Shown: positions 16,735 through 25,211 of the stretch, piece by piece
How the letters are laid out: each line of letters opens with the position of its first letter
Numbering within the stretch: position 1 is the first letter of the stretch
Assembly (NCBI RefSeq): GCF_004365175.1
Contig: NZ_SOCE01000001.1
Coordinates: forward strand, 4,781,403-4,845,402
DNA length: 64,000 nucleotides
Origin: Kribbella voronezhensis
GTDB lineage: Bacteria > Actinomycetota > Actinomycetes > Propionibacteriales > Kribbellaceae
Direction of reading: 5' to 3'
Made by a program: the position numbers and the translations under genes
Notes under the pieces: model-generated
The model's input: the letters and a program-made list of their open reading frames with translations, nothing else
The model's database searches: none
Told to the model about the DNA's origin: nothing

Positions 16735-18017
16735 TGGCTGATCTGCAAGTGCTGGACCTGCACGCCTCGCTCACCGATCGCGCGCTGAACTCGATGAACT
16801 TCCTCAACGAGATCTCCCACCACTACCCGGACGCGATCTCGCTGGCGGCCGGGCGGCCCTCGGAGGAGTTCTACGCGATCGAGGACCTGCATTCGTACCT
16901 GGACATCTTCAGCCGGCACCTGTGCGACGACCTCGGGTACGACGAGGAGGCGGTCCGGCGCACCCTGTTCCAGTACGGGCGGACCAAGGGCATCGTGCAT
17001 CACCTGGTCGCCCGCAACCTCGCCCTCGACGAGGGGATCGAGGTCGATCCCGAAGCCTTGGTGATCACGGTCGGCTGCCAGGAGGCGATGGTCCTGGTAC
17101 TGCGGGCGCTCCGGGCCGACCCGAAGGATGTCCTGCTGGTCGTCTCGCCCGCCTACGTGGGCATCACGGGTGCCGCTCGACTGGTCGATCTCCCGGTGCT
17201 GTCAGTTGCCGGAGGCAACGATGGTGTCGACCTGGAGGACCTGGTCGCCGTCGTCAAGGCCGCCCGGGCCGAAGGGCTCCGGCCGCGAGCCTGTTACGTC
17301 ATGCCCGACTTCGCCAACCCGTCCGGGCTGAGCCTCGACCTGGAGAGCCGACGGCGGTTGCTGACGGTCGCGGCGGAGCAGGAGCTTCTGCTGCTCGAGG
17401 ACAACCCGTACGGGCTCTTCCCAGCCGCGGGTGTGGATCGCGTGCCGACGTTGAAGTCGCTCGACACCGAACGCCGGGTGATCTATCTCGGCTCCTTCGC
17501 CAAGACTGCCTTGCCCGGTGCTCGCGTCGGCTATGTGGTCGCGGATCAGACCGTGGCCGCGCCGGACGGCTCGGTCGGCCTGCTTGCCGACGAGTTGTCG
17601 AAGATCAAGAGCATGGTCACGGTCAACACCTCGGCCGTCGCCCAGGCGGTGATCGGCGGGAAGTTGCTGGCGAACGACTGCAGCCTGGTCGCCGCGAACC
17701 AGCGCGAGCGGGCGATCTACGCGGACAACCTGCGCGCGGTGACCGACGGTCTGGCCGCCCGCTTCCCCGGTGGCGAGGTGACCTGGACCGTTCCGTCCGG
17801 CGGCTTCTTCGTCGTCGTCACGGTCCCGTTCGCGGTGGACGACGCGTTGCTCGAGAAGTCGGCCCACGAGTACGGCGTGCTGTGGACGCCGATGAGCCAC
17901 TTCTACGACGGCGACGGCCCGATCACCGCACTGAGGCTCTCCTGCAGTTCGGTCACTCCGGACCAGATCGATGCCGCACTGAACCGCCTGGCCGCGCTCA
18001 TCACTGATCAGCTCTGA
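16734..18017 (+). CDS. PLP aminotransferase, HpgT-like (arylglycine-forming)
   Basis: 427 residues, fold type I. The PLP lysine lies in YLGSFAKTALPGARVGYV; DNPYGLF and PDFANPSGLS are the family landmarks. Segments such as SMNFLNEI, DLGYDEEAVRRTLFQYGRTK and LADELSKIKSM match hydroxyphenylglycine aminotransferase HpgT from glycopeptide clusters. It would convert arylglyoxylate to arylglycine using an amino donor (tyrosine for HpgT itself). It starts on the last base of the oxidase stop (TGATG) and ends the operon. Assignment to the HpgT/PglE group is by remembered sequence; the ring substitution is unknown. Confidence 0.88.
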   Translation: MADLQVLDLHASLTDRALNSMNFLNEISHHYPDAISLAAGRPSEEFYAIEDLHSYLDIFSRHLCDDLGYDEEAVRRTLFQYGRTKGIVHHLVARNLALDEGIEVDPEALVITVGCQEAMVLVLRALRADPKDVLLVVSPAYVGITGAARLVDLPVLSVAGGNDGVDLEDLVAVVKAARAEGLRPRACYVMPDFANPSGLSLDLESRRRLLTVAAEQELLLLEDNPYGLFPAAGVDRVPTLKSLDTERRVIYLGSFAKTALPGARVGYVVADQTVAAPDGSVGLLADELSKIKSMVTVNTSAVAQAVIGGKLLANDCSLVAANQRERAIYADNLRAVTDGLAARFPGGEVTWTVPSGGFFVVVTVPFAVDDALLEKSAHEYGVLWTPMSHFYDGDGPITALRLSCSSVTPDQIDAALNRLAALITDQL

Positions 18018-18072
18018 ATTGGTCCTCTCGCCGGGTTGAGAACTGGATCTGTAGGGGAGACCGGTTCGCTTC

Positions 18073-18078
18073 TACCGT
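18073..18078 (+). promoter_or_regulatory. -10 box TACCGT for a leaderless MFS transcript
   Basis: TACCGT ends 6 nt before the MFS ATG, the spacing expected if transcription starts at the start codon. No -35 match at the proper distance. Confidence 0.4.
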
Positions 18079-18084
18079 GAAGGT

Positions 18085-19272
18085 ATGACTGAGATCGCGT
18101 GTGAGGCACCCCTGCTCCCCGTTGTGGCGCGGCGGGAGCGCCTCGTCACCCGGCAGTTCGCGCTCCTGCTGCTGATGGTGCTCGGCTCCGGGTTGAGCAT
18201 GTACCTGCTCACCTCGGTCGTGCCGCTCTACCTCGCGGCGAACGGCGCCGGCGGTGTCGGGGCCGGCCTGTCGACCGGCGCGATGATGCTCTCAGCGGTC
18301 GCGGTGGAACTGCTGGTACCGCGGATGCTGGGCCGCTTCGGCTACCGCGGCACCCTCGGCCTCGGCTTGGTCCTTCTCGGTGCGCCCTCGCTGGTACTGC
18401 TGCTGACCGCCTCGCTTCCGGCCGTCCTGGCCGTCTGCGTGGTGCGCGGTGGCGGCCTGGCGATCATGGTCGTCGGCGCTGTCGCCTTGGTCGCCGACCT
18501 CATCCCGGCCCACCGCCGAGGCGAAGGACTGGGCCTGTACGGCGTAGTGGTCGGCGTACCGGCAATCGTTGGCCTGCCGCTCGGGGTCTATCTGACCAAC
18601 GTGATCGGATTCGGAGCGCTGTTCGTCGTCGCGGCGGTCGCGTCGCTGGGTGGCCTGGCGTTCTTGGCCGGACTGCCAACCCGTAGTACAGAGTCTGAGC
18701 CGCAGCACGTGAAGGTGTTGGGTGGGCTGCGGGGGAGCGGCCTGCTGATGCCGACACTCGTGTTCGCCGCGGTGACCGTGGCGGCGGGGATCAGCGTGAC
18801 CTTCGTACCGCTCGCGGTCTCCGCCGATCGGCACGCGCTGGTGGCTGTCGCGCTGCTCGTCCAGGCGATCGCGGCTCCGGCTGCTCGCTGGGTCGCCGGC
18901 CGGTACGGCGACCGGGTCGGGCCGGCCAGACCACTGGTCGCCGCTTTGCTACTGGCCGCCTTCGGTGCGGGCGCGCTGGTGTTCATCGGCAGCGGCGTCG
19001 CCGTGGTGGTCGGCGCCGCTGCCTTCGGCCTCGGCTTCGGCGCCGCCCAGAACCTGACCCTCGCGATGATGTACGACCGAGTCGACCGAACCCACTTCGG
19101 CCAGGTCAGCGCCCTCTGGAACCTCGCCTACGACGGCGGCTGGGGCCTGGGCGCCATCCTCTTCGGCGCGGTAGTAGCCGGCACGGGCTACCCACTGGCC
19201 TTCGGCTTGACCGCAGCAGTAGTAGCCGTCGCAATCGTCCCCGCCTTAAAAGCAGCCCGCACCGCCGCCTAA
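18085..19272 (+). CDS. MFS transporter, drug-efflux type, unrelated to the two cluster paralogues
   Basis: 395 residues, 12 predicted membrane segments. The TM2-3 loop reads PRMLGRFGYRGTLGLG and the second-half loop AGRYGDRVGPAR, both MFS signature loops. It has no close resemblance to the exporters at 2897 and 7996. The gene stands alone 67 nt after the aminotransferase and carries a rare TTA codon at 19246-19248. It is probably the right border of the metabolite cluster, or a resistance gene beside it. No ribosome site is seen; a -10-like box is 6 nt before the ATG. Confidence 0.82.
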   Translation: MTEIACEAPLLPVVARRERLVTRQFALLLLMVLGSGLSMYLLTSVVPLYLAANGAGGVGAGLSTGAMMLSAVAVELLVPRMLGRFGYRGTLGLGLVLLGAPSLVLLLTASLPAVLAVCVVRGGGLAIMVVGAVALVADLIPAHRRGEGLGLYGVVVGVPAIVGLPLGVYLTNVIGFGALFVVAAVASLGGLAFLAGLPTRSTESEPQHVKVLGGLRGSGLLMPTLVFAAVTVAAGISVTFVPLAVSADRHALVAVALLVQAIAAPAARWVAGRYGDRVGPARPLVAALLLAAFGAGALVFIGSGVAVVVGAAAFGLGFGAAQNLTLAMMYDRVDRTHFGQVSALWNLAYDGGWGLGAILFGAVVAGTGYPLAFGLTAAVVAVAIVPALKAARTAA

Positions 19273-19353
19273 CTCAAAACCTGAGACCACCAGCACCGTC
19301 GCGAGTTCGGCAGTTGCCGACGTAGGAGGTGCGTGGGATACGGCGTACGGGGG

Positions 19354-20307
19354 TCAGAGTTTGCGGAGGCGGACCCAGCGGACGGCGTGGTCGGCGCCTT
19401 TGCGGAGGACGAGGGTGGCGCGGGAGCGGGTGGGGAGGATGTTCTCGCGCAGGTTCGGGCCGTTGATGCCGTCCCAGAGTGACTCGGCTTTGGCGATCGC
19501 CTCTTCGCGACTCAGTTCGCCGTAGCGGACGAAGTACGACTCCGGGTTGCGGAAGGCGGTCTCCCAGAGTTTGAGGAAGCGGTGCACGTACCAGGAGCGG
19601 ATGTCGTCGGCCGCCGCGTCGACGTACACCGAGAAGTCGAAGAAGTCGCTGACCGCGAGCCCGCTCTTGCCGTCGGCGTGCCGGGGCGCCGGCTGCAGGA
19701 CGTTGAGACCTTCGAGCAGCAGGATGTCGGGCTGCTCGACCGTGGTCCGTACGCCGGGCATCCGGTCGTAGTGCAGGTGGGAGTAGACCGGCGCCTCGAC
19801 GCTGTCCATCCCGGACTTCACCTCGACCACGAAGCGCAGCAGCGCCTTCCGGTCGTACGACTCCGGGAATCCCTTGCGCAGCATCAGATTGCGCCGCTCG
19901 AGCTCCGCGTTCGGCCAGAGGAACCCGTCGGTGGTGACGAGCGCGACCCGCGGGTGCTCGGGCCAGCGCGCCAGCAACTCGCGCAGCAATCGCGCCGTGG
20001 TGGATTTGCCGACGGCAACCGAGCCGCCGATGCCGATCACGAACGGTGTCCGCATCGCGGCGGGCTTGCCGAGGAACGCTTCGGTGTCGGAGTGCAGCGC
20101 GCGGGCGTGCCGGACGTACAGCGACAGGATCCGCGACAGCGGCAGGTAGACCTCGCGGACCTCGTCGATGTCGATCTCGTCACCGAGACCGCGCAATCGC
20201 TCGATCTCCTCGGCCGTCAGCGGTGACTCGGTGGTCTCGGCCAGTTGCGCCCAGGCGGCGCGATCCAGCTCGGTGTACGGGGTCACCTCCCGCGGCGGCT
20301 GCAGCAT
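19354..20307 (-). CDS. coaA: Pantothenate kinase, type I
   Basis: 317 residues, the usual length. P-loop GIGGSVAVGKSTTAR near residue 90, followed by VTTDGFLWPN, RKGFPESYD, YSHLHYD and the C-terminal NILPTRSRATLVLRKG-DH, all diagnostic of bacterial CoaA. It phosphorylates pantothenate, the first step of coenzyme A synthesis. I chose the ATG at 20307 because it leaves eight residues before TPYTELDR, like the mycobacterial protein; further in-frame ATGs at 20316, 20325 and 20352 are possible. It is divergent from acpS, which uses CoA as substrate. Confidence 0.95.
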   Translation of the reverse strand: MLQPPREVTPYTELDRAAWAQLAETTESPLTAEEIERLRGLGDEIDIDEVREVYLPLSRILSLYVRHARALHSDTEAFLGKPAAMRTPFVIGIGGSVAVGKSTTARLLRELLARWPEHPRVALVTTDGFLWPNAELERRNLMLRKGFPESYDRKALLRFVVEVKSGMDSVEAPVYSHLHYDRMPGVRTTVEQPDILLLEGLNVLQPAPRHADGKSGLAVSDFFDFSVYVDAAADDIRSWYVHRFLKLWETAFRNPESYFVRYGELSREEAIAKAESLWDGINGPNLRENILPTRSRATLVLRKGADHAVRWVRLRKL

Positions 20308-20337
20308 GGGGCCCATTCTTCCCATACCCGGCCGGGC

Positions 20338-20343
20338 TACGCT
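20338..20343 (+). promoter_or_regulatory. -10 box TACGCT for a leaderless upstream ORF of acpS
   Basis: TACGCT lies 7 nt before an ATG at 20351 that opens a 17-codon ORF running into acpS. Confidence 0.4.
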
Positions 20344-20350
20344 GACCGGC

Positions 20351-20404
20351 ATGTGCGGCTACGAGACTGCGGGTGTGTCAGTTGTCACACCTGGTCCCTC
20401 ATGA
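20351..20404 (+). CDS. 17-residue upstream ORF coupled to acpS
   Basis: ATG at 20351 opens MCGYETAGVSVVTPGPS and stops at TGA 20402-20404, which overlaps the acpS start as ATGA. acpS itself lacks a ribosome site, so ribosomes finishing this ORF could restart on acpS. The ORF contains the inverted repeat GGTGTG (20372-20377) / CACACC (20386-20391). Coding status is inferred from the overlap and the -10 box; no homologue is known to me. Confidence 0.4.
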   Translation: MCGYETAGVSVVTPGPS

Positions 20405-20751
20405 TCGTCGGCGTGGGCATCGATGTGGTCGACGTCGAGCGCTTCATGAAAACGCTGGAGCGCACCCCCGGACTGCGGACCAAGGTGTTCACCCCGGCGG
20501 AGGCGAGCAAGCCGCCGGCGTCGCTCGCCGCCCGGTTCGCGGCGAAGGAAGCGCTCGCCAAGGCGCTGGGAGCGCCGGCCGGGATGCACTGGCACGACGC
20601 CGAGGTCCGCACCGATGACACCGGTCGGCCGTGGCTGGAGATCACCGGCACGGTTGCCGAGCGCGCTTCGCAGCTGGGAGTTCAGAGCATGCACCTGTCG
20701 CTGAGCCATGACGCCGGCATCGCGTCGGCGGTCGTCGTCCTGGAGGGTTGA
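20401..20751 (+). CDS. acpS: Holo-[acyl-carrier-protein] synthase
   Basis: 116 residues. IVGVGIDVVDVERF (metal-binding Asp), ARFAAKEALAKALGAP (catalytic region with the conserved F-KEA) and HLSLSHDAG define AcpS-type phosphopantetheinyl transferases. It moves 4'-phosphopantetheine from CoA to the acyl carrier protein of fatty acid synthesis. The start is fixed by the conserved N-terminus, which leaves no ribosome site upstream but an ATGA overlap with a short ORF. It ends 1 nt before the NAD(P)HX repair gene. Confidence 0.95.
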   Translation: MIVGVGIDVVDVERFMKTLERTPGLRTKVFTPAEASKPPASLAARFAAKEALAKALGAPAGMHWHDAEVRTDDTGRPWLEITGTVAERASQLGVQSMHLSLSHDAGIASAVVVLEG

Positions 20752-20752
20752 G

Positions 20753-22180
20753 ATGCGGCACGCCCACACCGTCGAACAAGTCCGCGCCGCCGAGGCCGAT
20801 CTGATGGCGCGCCTTCCCGAAGGCACGCTGATGCAGCGTGCCGCCAGCGGCCTAGCTGTTGCCATCAGCAACTACCTCGGTCACACGTACGGCGCCCGCG
20901 TGGTGCTCCTGGTCGGCTCCGGCGACAACGGCGGAGACGCCTTGTACGCCGGTGCGCAACTGGCCCGCCGAGGCGCCCAGGTCACCGCGATCCTCCTGTC
21001 CGACAAGGCCCACGACGCAGGCATCGCCGCCCTCACCGCCGCCGGCGGCCGAATCCACCCACTCGCCTCGTCCGCCAAAGGTGCGGCGATTGCCTCGGCT
21101 GACATCGTCGTTGACGGGATCGTGGGGATCGGCGGGCGGCCGGGGTTGAAGCCCGAGGCGCAAGCCGTCGTACAGGTTGCTGTTGACCACGACGTACCGA
21201 TTGTTGCCGTGGACATGCCTTCCGGGGTGGATGTCGACAGCGGTGAGACGCCGGCCGAGCACGTCAAAGCCGCCTTCACGGTGACCTTCGGTACGCACAA
21301 GATCTGTCACTTCGTCGATCCGGCGGCCGCCGCCTGCGGTCCGGTCCACCTGATCGACATCGGCCTGGAGCTCCCGGCACCTGCTGTGTCGGCGATCCAG
21401 GACGCGGACATCCGCGAGCGCTACCCGGTCCCGCACGGCGAGTCCGACAAGTACTCCCGTGGCGTACTCGGCCTGATGGCCGGCTCCTCGCAGTACCCGG
21501 GAGCAGCCGTCATCGCCACGTCGGGTGCGCTGGCTGGTCCGATCGGCATGCTCCGGTACCTCGGCCCCGACGAGGTCGCGACCGCGGTCCGCGCTGCCCA
21601 TCCCGAGATCGTCGCGGGTGAAGGCCGGGTCCAGGCGTGGGCGATCGGCTCGGGGTTGGGCGACGAACTCGAGGTCGACAAGGTCCGCGAGCTGCTGAAC
21701 GCGGAGGAGCCGGTCCTGCTGGATGCCGACGGATTGAAGGCGCTCGACGATTCGGGCGACCACATCGGCGTACTGGCCACTCCGCATGCCGGTGAGCTGG
21801 CCCGGCTGCTCGGCGTCGAGCGCTCCACGGTCGAGGCCGAGCGGCTGAAGCACGCGAAGTTGGCGGCGGAGCGATTCGACGTGACTGTCCTGTTGAAGGG
21901 CGCGACAACCGTCATCGCGGCCCCCGACGGCCAAGTGCGCGTCAGCAGCAACGCCACCCCCTGGCTCGCCACCGCCGGCGCCGGCGACGTACTGGCCGGC
22001 CTCTGCGGATCACTCCTCGCGGCCGGCCTGACCCCGCTCGACGCCGCAAGCCTCGGCGCATACCTCCACGGTGCCGCCGCCCAGCTGGCCTCAGCCTCCG
22101 GCCCCCTCACCGCGATGCAGGTGGCCAAGAAGATTCCGGAGGCGACCAGGCTCTTGCTTGATCAGGACATTCCTGGGTAG
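20753..22180 (+). CDS. nnrD: Bifunctional NAD(P)HX epimerase/dehydratase
   Basis: 475 residues. N-terminal YjeF/NnrE epimerase domain (RAAEADLMARLPEGTLMQRA and GSGDNGGDALYAGAQLARRG, to about residue 215), then the ribokinase-like NnrD dehydratase with KYSRGVLGLMAGS, TPHAGELARLLG, LLKGATTVI and the catalytic TAGAGDVLAG. The protein repairs hydrated NADH/NADPH; the dehydratase step uses ADP or ATP. The ATG follows acpS by 1 nt, so the genes are co-transcribed, as in many actinobacteria near alr. Confidence 0.95.
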   Translation: MRHAHTVEQVRAAEADLMARLPEGTLMQRAASGLAVAISNYLGHTYGARVVLLVGSGDNGGDALYAGAQLARRGAQVTAILLSDKAHDAGIAALTAAGGRIHPLASSAKGAAIASADIVVDGIVGIGGRPGLKPEAQAVVQVAVDHDVPIVAVDMPSGVDVDSGETPAEHVKAAFTVTFGTHKICHFVDPAAAACGPVHLIDIGLELPAPAVSAIQDADIRERYPVPHGESDKYSRGVLGLMAGSSQYPGAAVIATSGALAGPIGMLRYLGPDEVATAVRAAHPEIVAGEGRVQAWAIGSGLGDELEVDKVRELLNAEEPVLLDADGLKALDDSGDHIGVLATPHAGELARLLGVERSTVEAERLKHAKLAAERFDVTVLLKGATTVIAAPDGQVRVSSNATPWLATAGAGDVLAGLCGSLLAAGLTPLDAASLGAYLHGAAAQLASASGPLTAMQVAKKIPEATRLLLDQDIPG

Positions 22181-22220
22181 GACGGACACGTAGTGCCTCC
22201 ACCGCCCGAGGAGTCCGCAC

Positions 22221-25211
22221 ATGAAGCGTCTGCTGGTCCTGCTCGCCGCTCTGCTTCTCGCCGTCCCCCTGCAGGCTTCGGCGGCCGCGCCACCCAAGCC
22301 GTACGTCGCGGACCGCAACACCAAGATCGACGTGATGGGGGAGTGGGCACACCCCGACGACGACACGTCCATCATCGGACCGTGCGGCGTCTGGCATCAG
22401 CGGTACGGCGTGAAGTGCGGCGTGATCATGGTGACGCGCGGTGAGGGCGGCGGCAACGCGGTCGGTACCGAACTCGGTCCGGAGCTCGGCCTGCGACGGG
22501 AGAACGAGGACCGCGTCGCGCACTATCGGTCCGGCACCGTGGACATCTTCAACCTGGACCGGGTCGACTTCTTCTACAACCAGAGCGCCCCGCTGACGCA
22601 GTACTTCTGGGACTCCGAGGAGACGTTGCGCCGCGTCACCCGGGTGATCCGGACGACGCAACCGGAGATCTACATCGGCTTCACCCCGACCCTCGCGGCC
22701 GGACACGGCAATCACCAGCAGGCCGGTCGATTGATCTGGGAAGGCGTCCTGGCCGCCGCTGACCCGAGCCGCTTCCCCGAGCAACTCCGCGGTCCCGGCG
22801 CACTGAGCACCTGGCAGGTGAAGAAGGTCTTCTCCGGCGGTACGACGGCCGGCACGGGCGGCACCACCACAGCCGCGAACTGTACGACCGGCTTCACCCC
22901 GGCCGCCGGCAACCTGGACACCGTTGCCGGAGTGTGGACCGGCTACGACTCGCCGTACAAGTGGCCGACGGGCAACCTCCAGGGCCGGCCGGCCGGGACG
23001 GCGAAGAGTTGGCAGCAGGTGGCCGACGAAGGCCGCGCCGCCTATCCCACCCAGAGCCGGGTGATGTTCAAGGGGACCTCAGCTCCGGCCTGTCCGCGGT
23101 TCGGCATGACCCAGTCGTTCGTGCCGTTCCAGCCGAACACCCTGCCGGACGGTACGCCGAACCCGAAGGCCGGTCAGGACGACGCGATCCTGTTCGGCGC
23201 CACCAAGGCCGATCCCGGCGGGCTGCCGGCGGGGACCCTGGAGTACCTGACCTTCTCCCGCTTCTTCAACGTCGCGGGCACGCCCTTCCAGGTAACGGTC
23301 CAGCTCCGTGGAAAGCTTGCCCCAGGCGACGTTGCTCTCACGGTTCCACCCGGCTGGACCACCGACGGACCCAAGCACGTCTCCGGGAGCGGCCAGGTCA
23401 CCTTCACCGTGACGCCGGCGGCCGACGCGCCCGTCAACCAGAACGCGAAGATCTCGGCGCTCTACACCTCCGGCGGCAGGACCGGCTACACCGACAACGT
23501 CGTACGGATCGTGTCGCCGGTGGAAGGCCGGTTCCAGCGCTGGGGGAACTGGCAGGAGTACGACGAGTGGCTCGCCGGAACCGCTCCGCAGGCGAACCGG
23601 CTCGGGCGATCGGCGGCGATCCAGTCGATGGCCGTCGGCAGCACGATCGCCGTACCGGTCGTGGTGCACAACTGGTCGGAGCAGCCGCAGAGCGGTGATG
23701 TATCGCTGGCGTTGCCGGCCGGCTTCACGGTCGACGCGAGCTCGAAGCCGTACGCGAACCTCGCCGCCGGAGCCGAGACCACGGTGACCTTCCAGCTCAC
23801 CAATACCGACTCGGCCTTGCCCGTCACGCAGAACGTCTCCATACCGATCACCACGACGTACGGCGGTGGCTCGGGCAACGAAGTCCTCACACTGTCCGTG
23901 GTGCCGAAGACCGCCATCGCCAAGGCACCCACAGCACCGACTGTCGACGGCACTGCCGGCCCAGGTGAGTACGACGGGCCTACGCTCGACCTCGGCCGCA
24001 TCTGGCAAGGCGCTGCCACCTGTAGCGGCACGGACGACTGTGGAGTCTCCAGCGCCGGTGAAGGCAGTACTGCCAAGGTCAGCTGGTCGGACGACGCCCT
24101 GTACTTCTTCATCCATGTCCGCGACGACTACCAGTCGTACGCCGTCACGCCGGCCGAATGTGTCGGCCACTGGCAGGCTGACTCGGTCGAGATCCTGCTG
24201 GACCCGCGGGGCAACTCTTCGCAGGTGCTCAAGGACACTGCGAACACCTTCAAGTTAGGCATCTTCCCGTTCACCAACGACCCGTCCGGCACCAACGGCA
24301 ACGGTCCGAACGGTCCGTGCTGGTCCCGGGACGCCGACAACCACCAGGGCTACTCGACCGGACCACTGAGCATAGGCAACGCGCCCGGCGTCGAGGTGGC
24401 GTCCACTGCGACCTGGGTAGGCAGCAACGAGACCACGACGGCCCACGGCTACACAGGTGGCGGCTACGACCTAGAGGTGAAGATCCCGCTGGCGGACCTG
24501 CCGGCCGCCGTCGACCCGGCTCACCTGGGACTCAACATCACGCCGTACGACAACGACGACACCTCAGCAGCCGGTACGACGACACTGCGGCACATCGACA
24601 TGAGCACCCGCCTCGGCTGGTCCGCTCTCGGCTCGGTGCAGTCGGATCCGTACCGCTGGGGGCAGGCAACCGTCGACGGCTACACGCCACCAGCAGACCG
24701 CCCGACCGTACCGAGCCCGCCCAACGTCTCCAACCCGAACCTGAACGGGGCCTTGTCCCCGCAGACGATCGCGCAGTCGGCACGCAACGGCGTACCGATC
24801 TCCGGCCGCGTCCCAAGCACCGACCTGAAGGTTCTGTACGCCGGGTTGGGGCGGGCGTCGGCGGACGTCTACACGTTGTCGCGCGGCTCGGGCACGGCGC
24901 GGTTGTTCCTCACCACGGGTCGGCTCGCCGCGATCCCGGTCTACACGACGAGCTGTACGGCCGATCCAGCACCGGACTACGGGTTCACGCCTTGCGCGGT
25001 CACCGATGGCGGCATCCCGGCCTGGTCGCCGGACATGAGCGGGCACCTGGTCGGCCAGGCAACAAAGCAGGTCAGCCCTGGCGTTCAGCACTTCTCGATT
25101 CCACTGACCTCAGCTCAGCGGGCCCGGTTGGCAGCAGGCGGCCACCTGCTCCTGTCGTACGAATCCAGCCAGAACAAGGTCCAGGCCTTCGACCTGAGGC
25201 TGAGCCGCTAG
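22221..25211 (+). CDS. Secreted PIG-L-type deacetylase with C-terminal CBM9/DOMON domain
   Basis: 996 residues. Signal peptide MKRLLVLLAALLLAVPLQAS, cleavage likely after ASA. The PIG-L/LmbE metal site is seen as EWAHPDDDTS near residue 40 and AAGHGNHQQAGRL near 160, matching zinc N-acetylglucosamine deacetylases. The middle contains NPCBM/NEW3-like beta segments (repeated T(V/F)T-Q-TNTDS style strands), and about residues 575-830 resemble a CBM9/DOMON sugar-binding domain (VDGTAGPGEYDG, FFIHVRDDYQSY, LDPRGNSS). It is probably an extracellular enzyme acting on N-acetylated glycans. SD GAGGAG precedes the ATG. The last 4 bp overlap the convergent lipoprotein gene. Confidence 0.85.
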   Translation: MKRLLVLLAALLLAVPLQASAAAPPKPYVADRNTKIDVMGEWAHPDDDTSIIGPCGVWHQRYGVKCGVIMVTRGEGGGNAVGTELGPELGLRRENEDRVAHYRSGTVDIFNLDRVDFFYNQSAPLTQYFWDSEETLRRVTRVIRTTQPEIYIGFTPTLAAGHGNHQQAGRLIWEGVLAAADPSRFPEQLRGPGALSTWQVKKVFSGGTTAGTGGTTTAANCTTGFTPAAGNLDTVAGVWTGYDSPYKWPTGNLQGRPAGTAKSWQQVADEGRAAYPTQSRVMFKGTSAPACPRFGMTQSFVPFQPNTLPDGTPNPKAGQDDAILFGATKADPGGLPAGTLEYLTFSRFFNVAGTPFQVTVQLRGKLAPGDVALTVPPGWTTDGPKHVSGSGQVTFTVTPAADAPVNQNAKISALYTSGGRTGYTDNVVRIVSPVEGRFQRWGNWQEYDEWLAGTAPQANRLGRSAAIQSMAVGSTIAVPVVVHNWSEQPQSGDVSLALPAGFTVDASSKPYANLAAGAETTVTFQLTNTDSALPVTQNVSIPITTTYGGGSGNEVLTLSVVPKTAIAKAPTAPTVDGTAGPGEYDGPTLDLGRIWQGAATCSGTDDCGVSSAGEGSTAKVSWSDDALYFFIHVRDDYQSYAVTPAECVGHWQADSVEILLDPRGNSSQVLKDTANTFKLGIFPFTNDPSGTNGNGPNGPCWSRDADNHQGYSTGPLSIGNAPGVEVASTATWVGSNETTTAHGYTGGGYDLEVKIPLADLPAAVDPAHLGLNITPYDNDDTSAAGTTTLRHIDMSTRLGWSALGSVQSDPYRWGQATVDGYTPPADRPTVPSPPNVSNPNLNGALSPQTIAQSARNGVPISGRVPSTDLKVLYAGLGRASADVYTLSRGSGTARLFLTTGRLAAIPVYTTSCTADPAPDYGFTPCAVTDGGIPAWSPDMSGHLVGQATKQVSPGVQHFSIPLTSAQRARLAAGGHLLLSYESSQNKVQAFDLRLSR

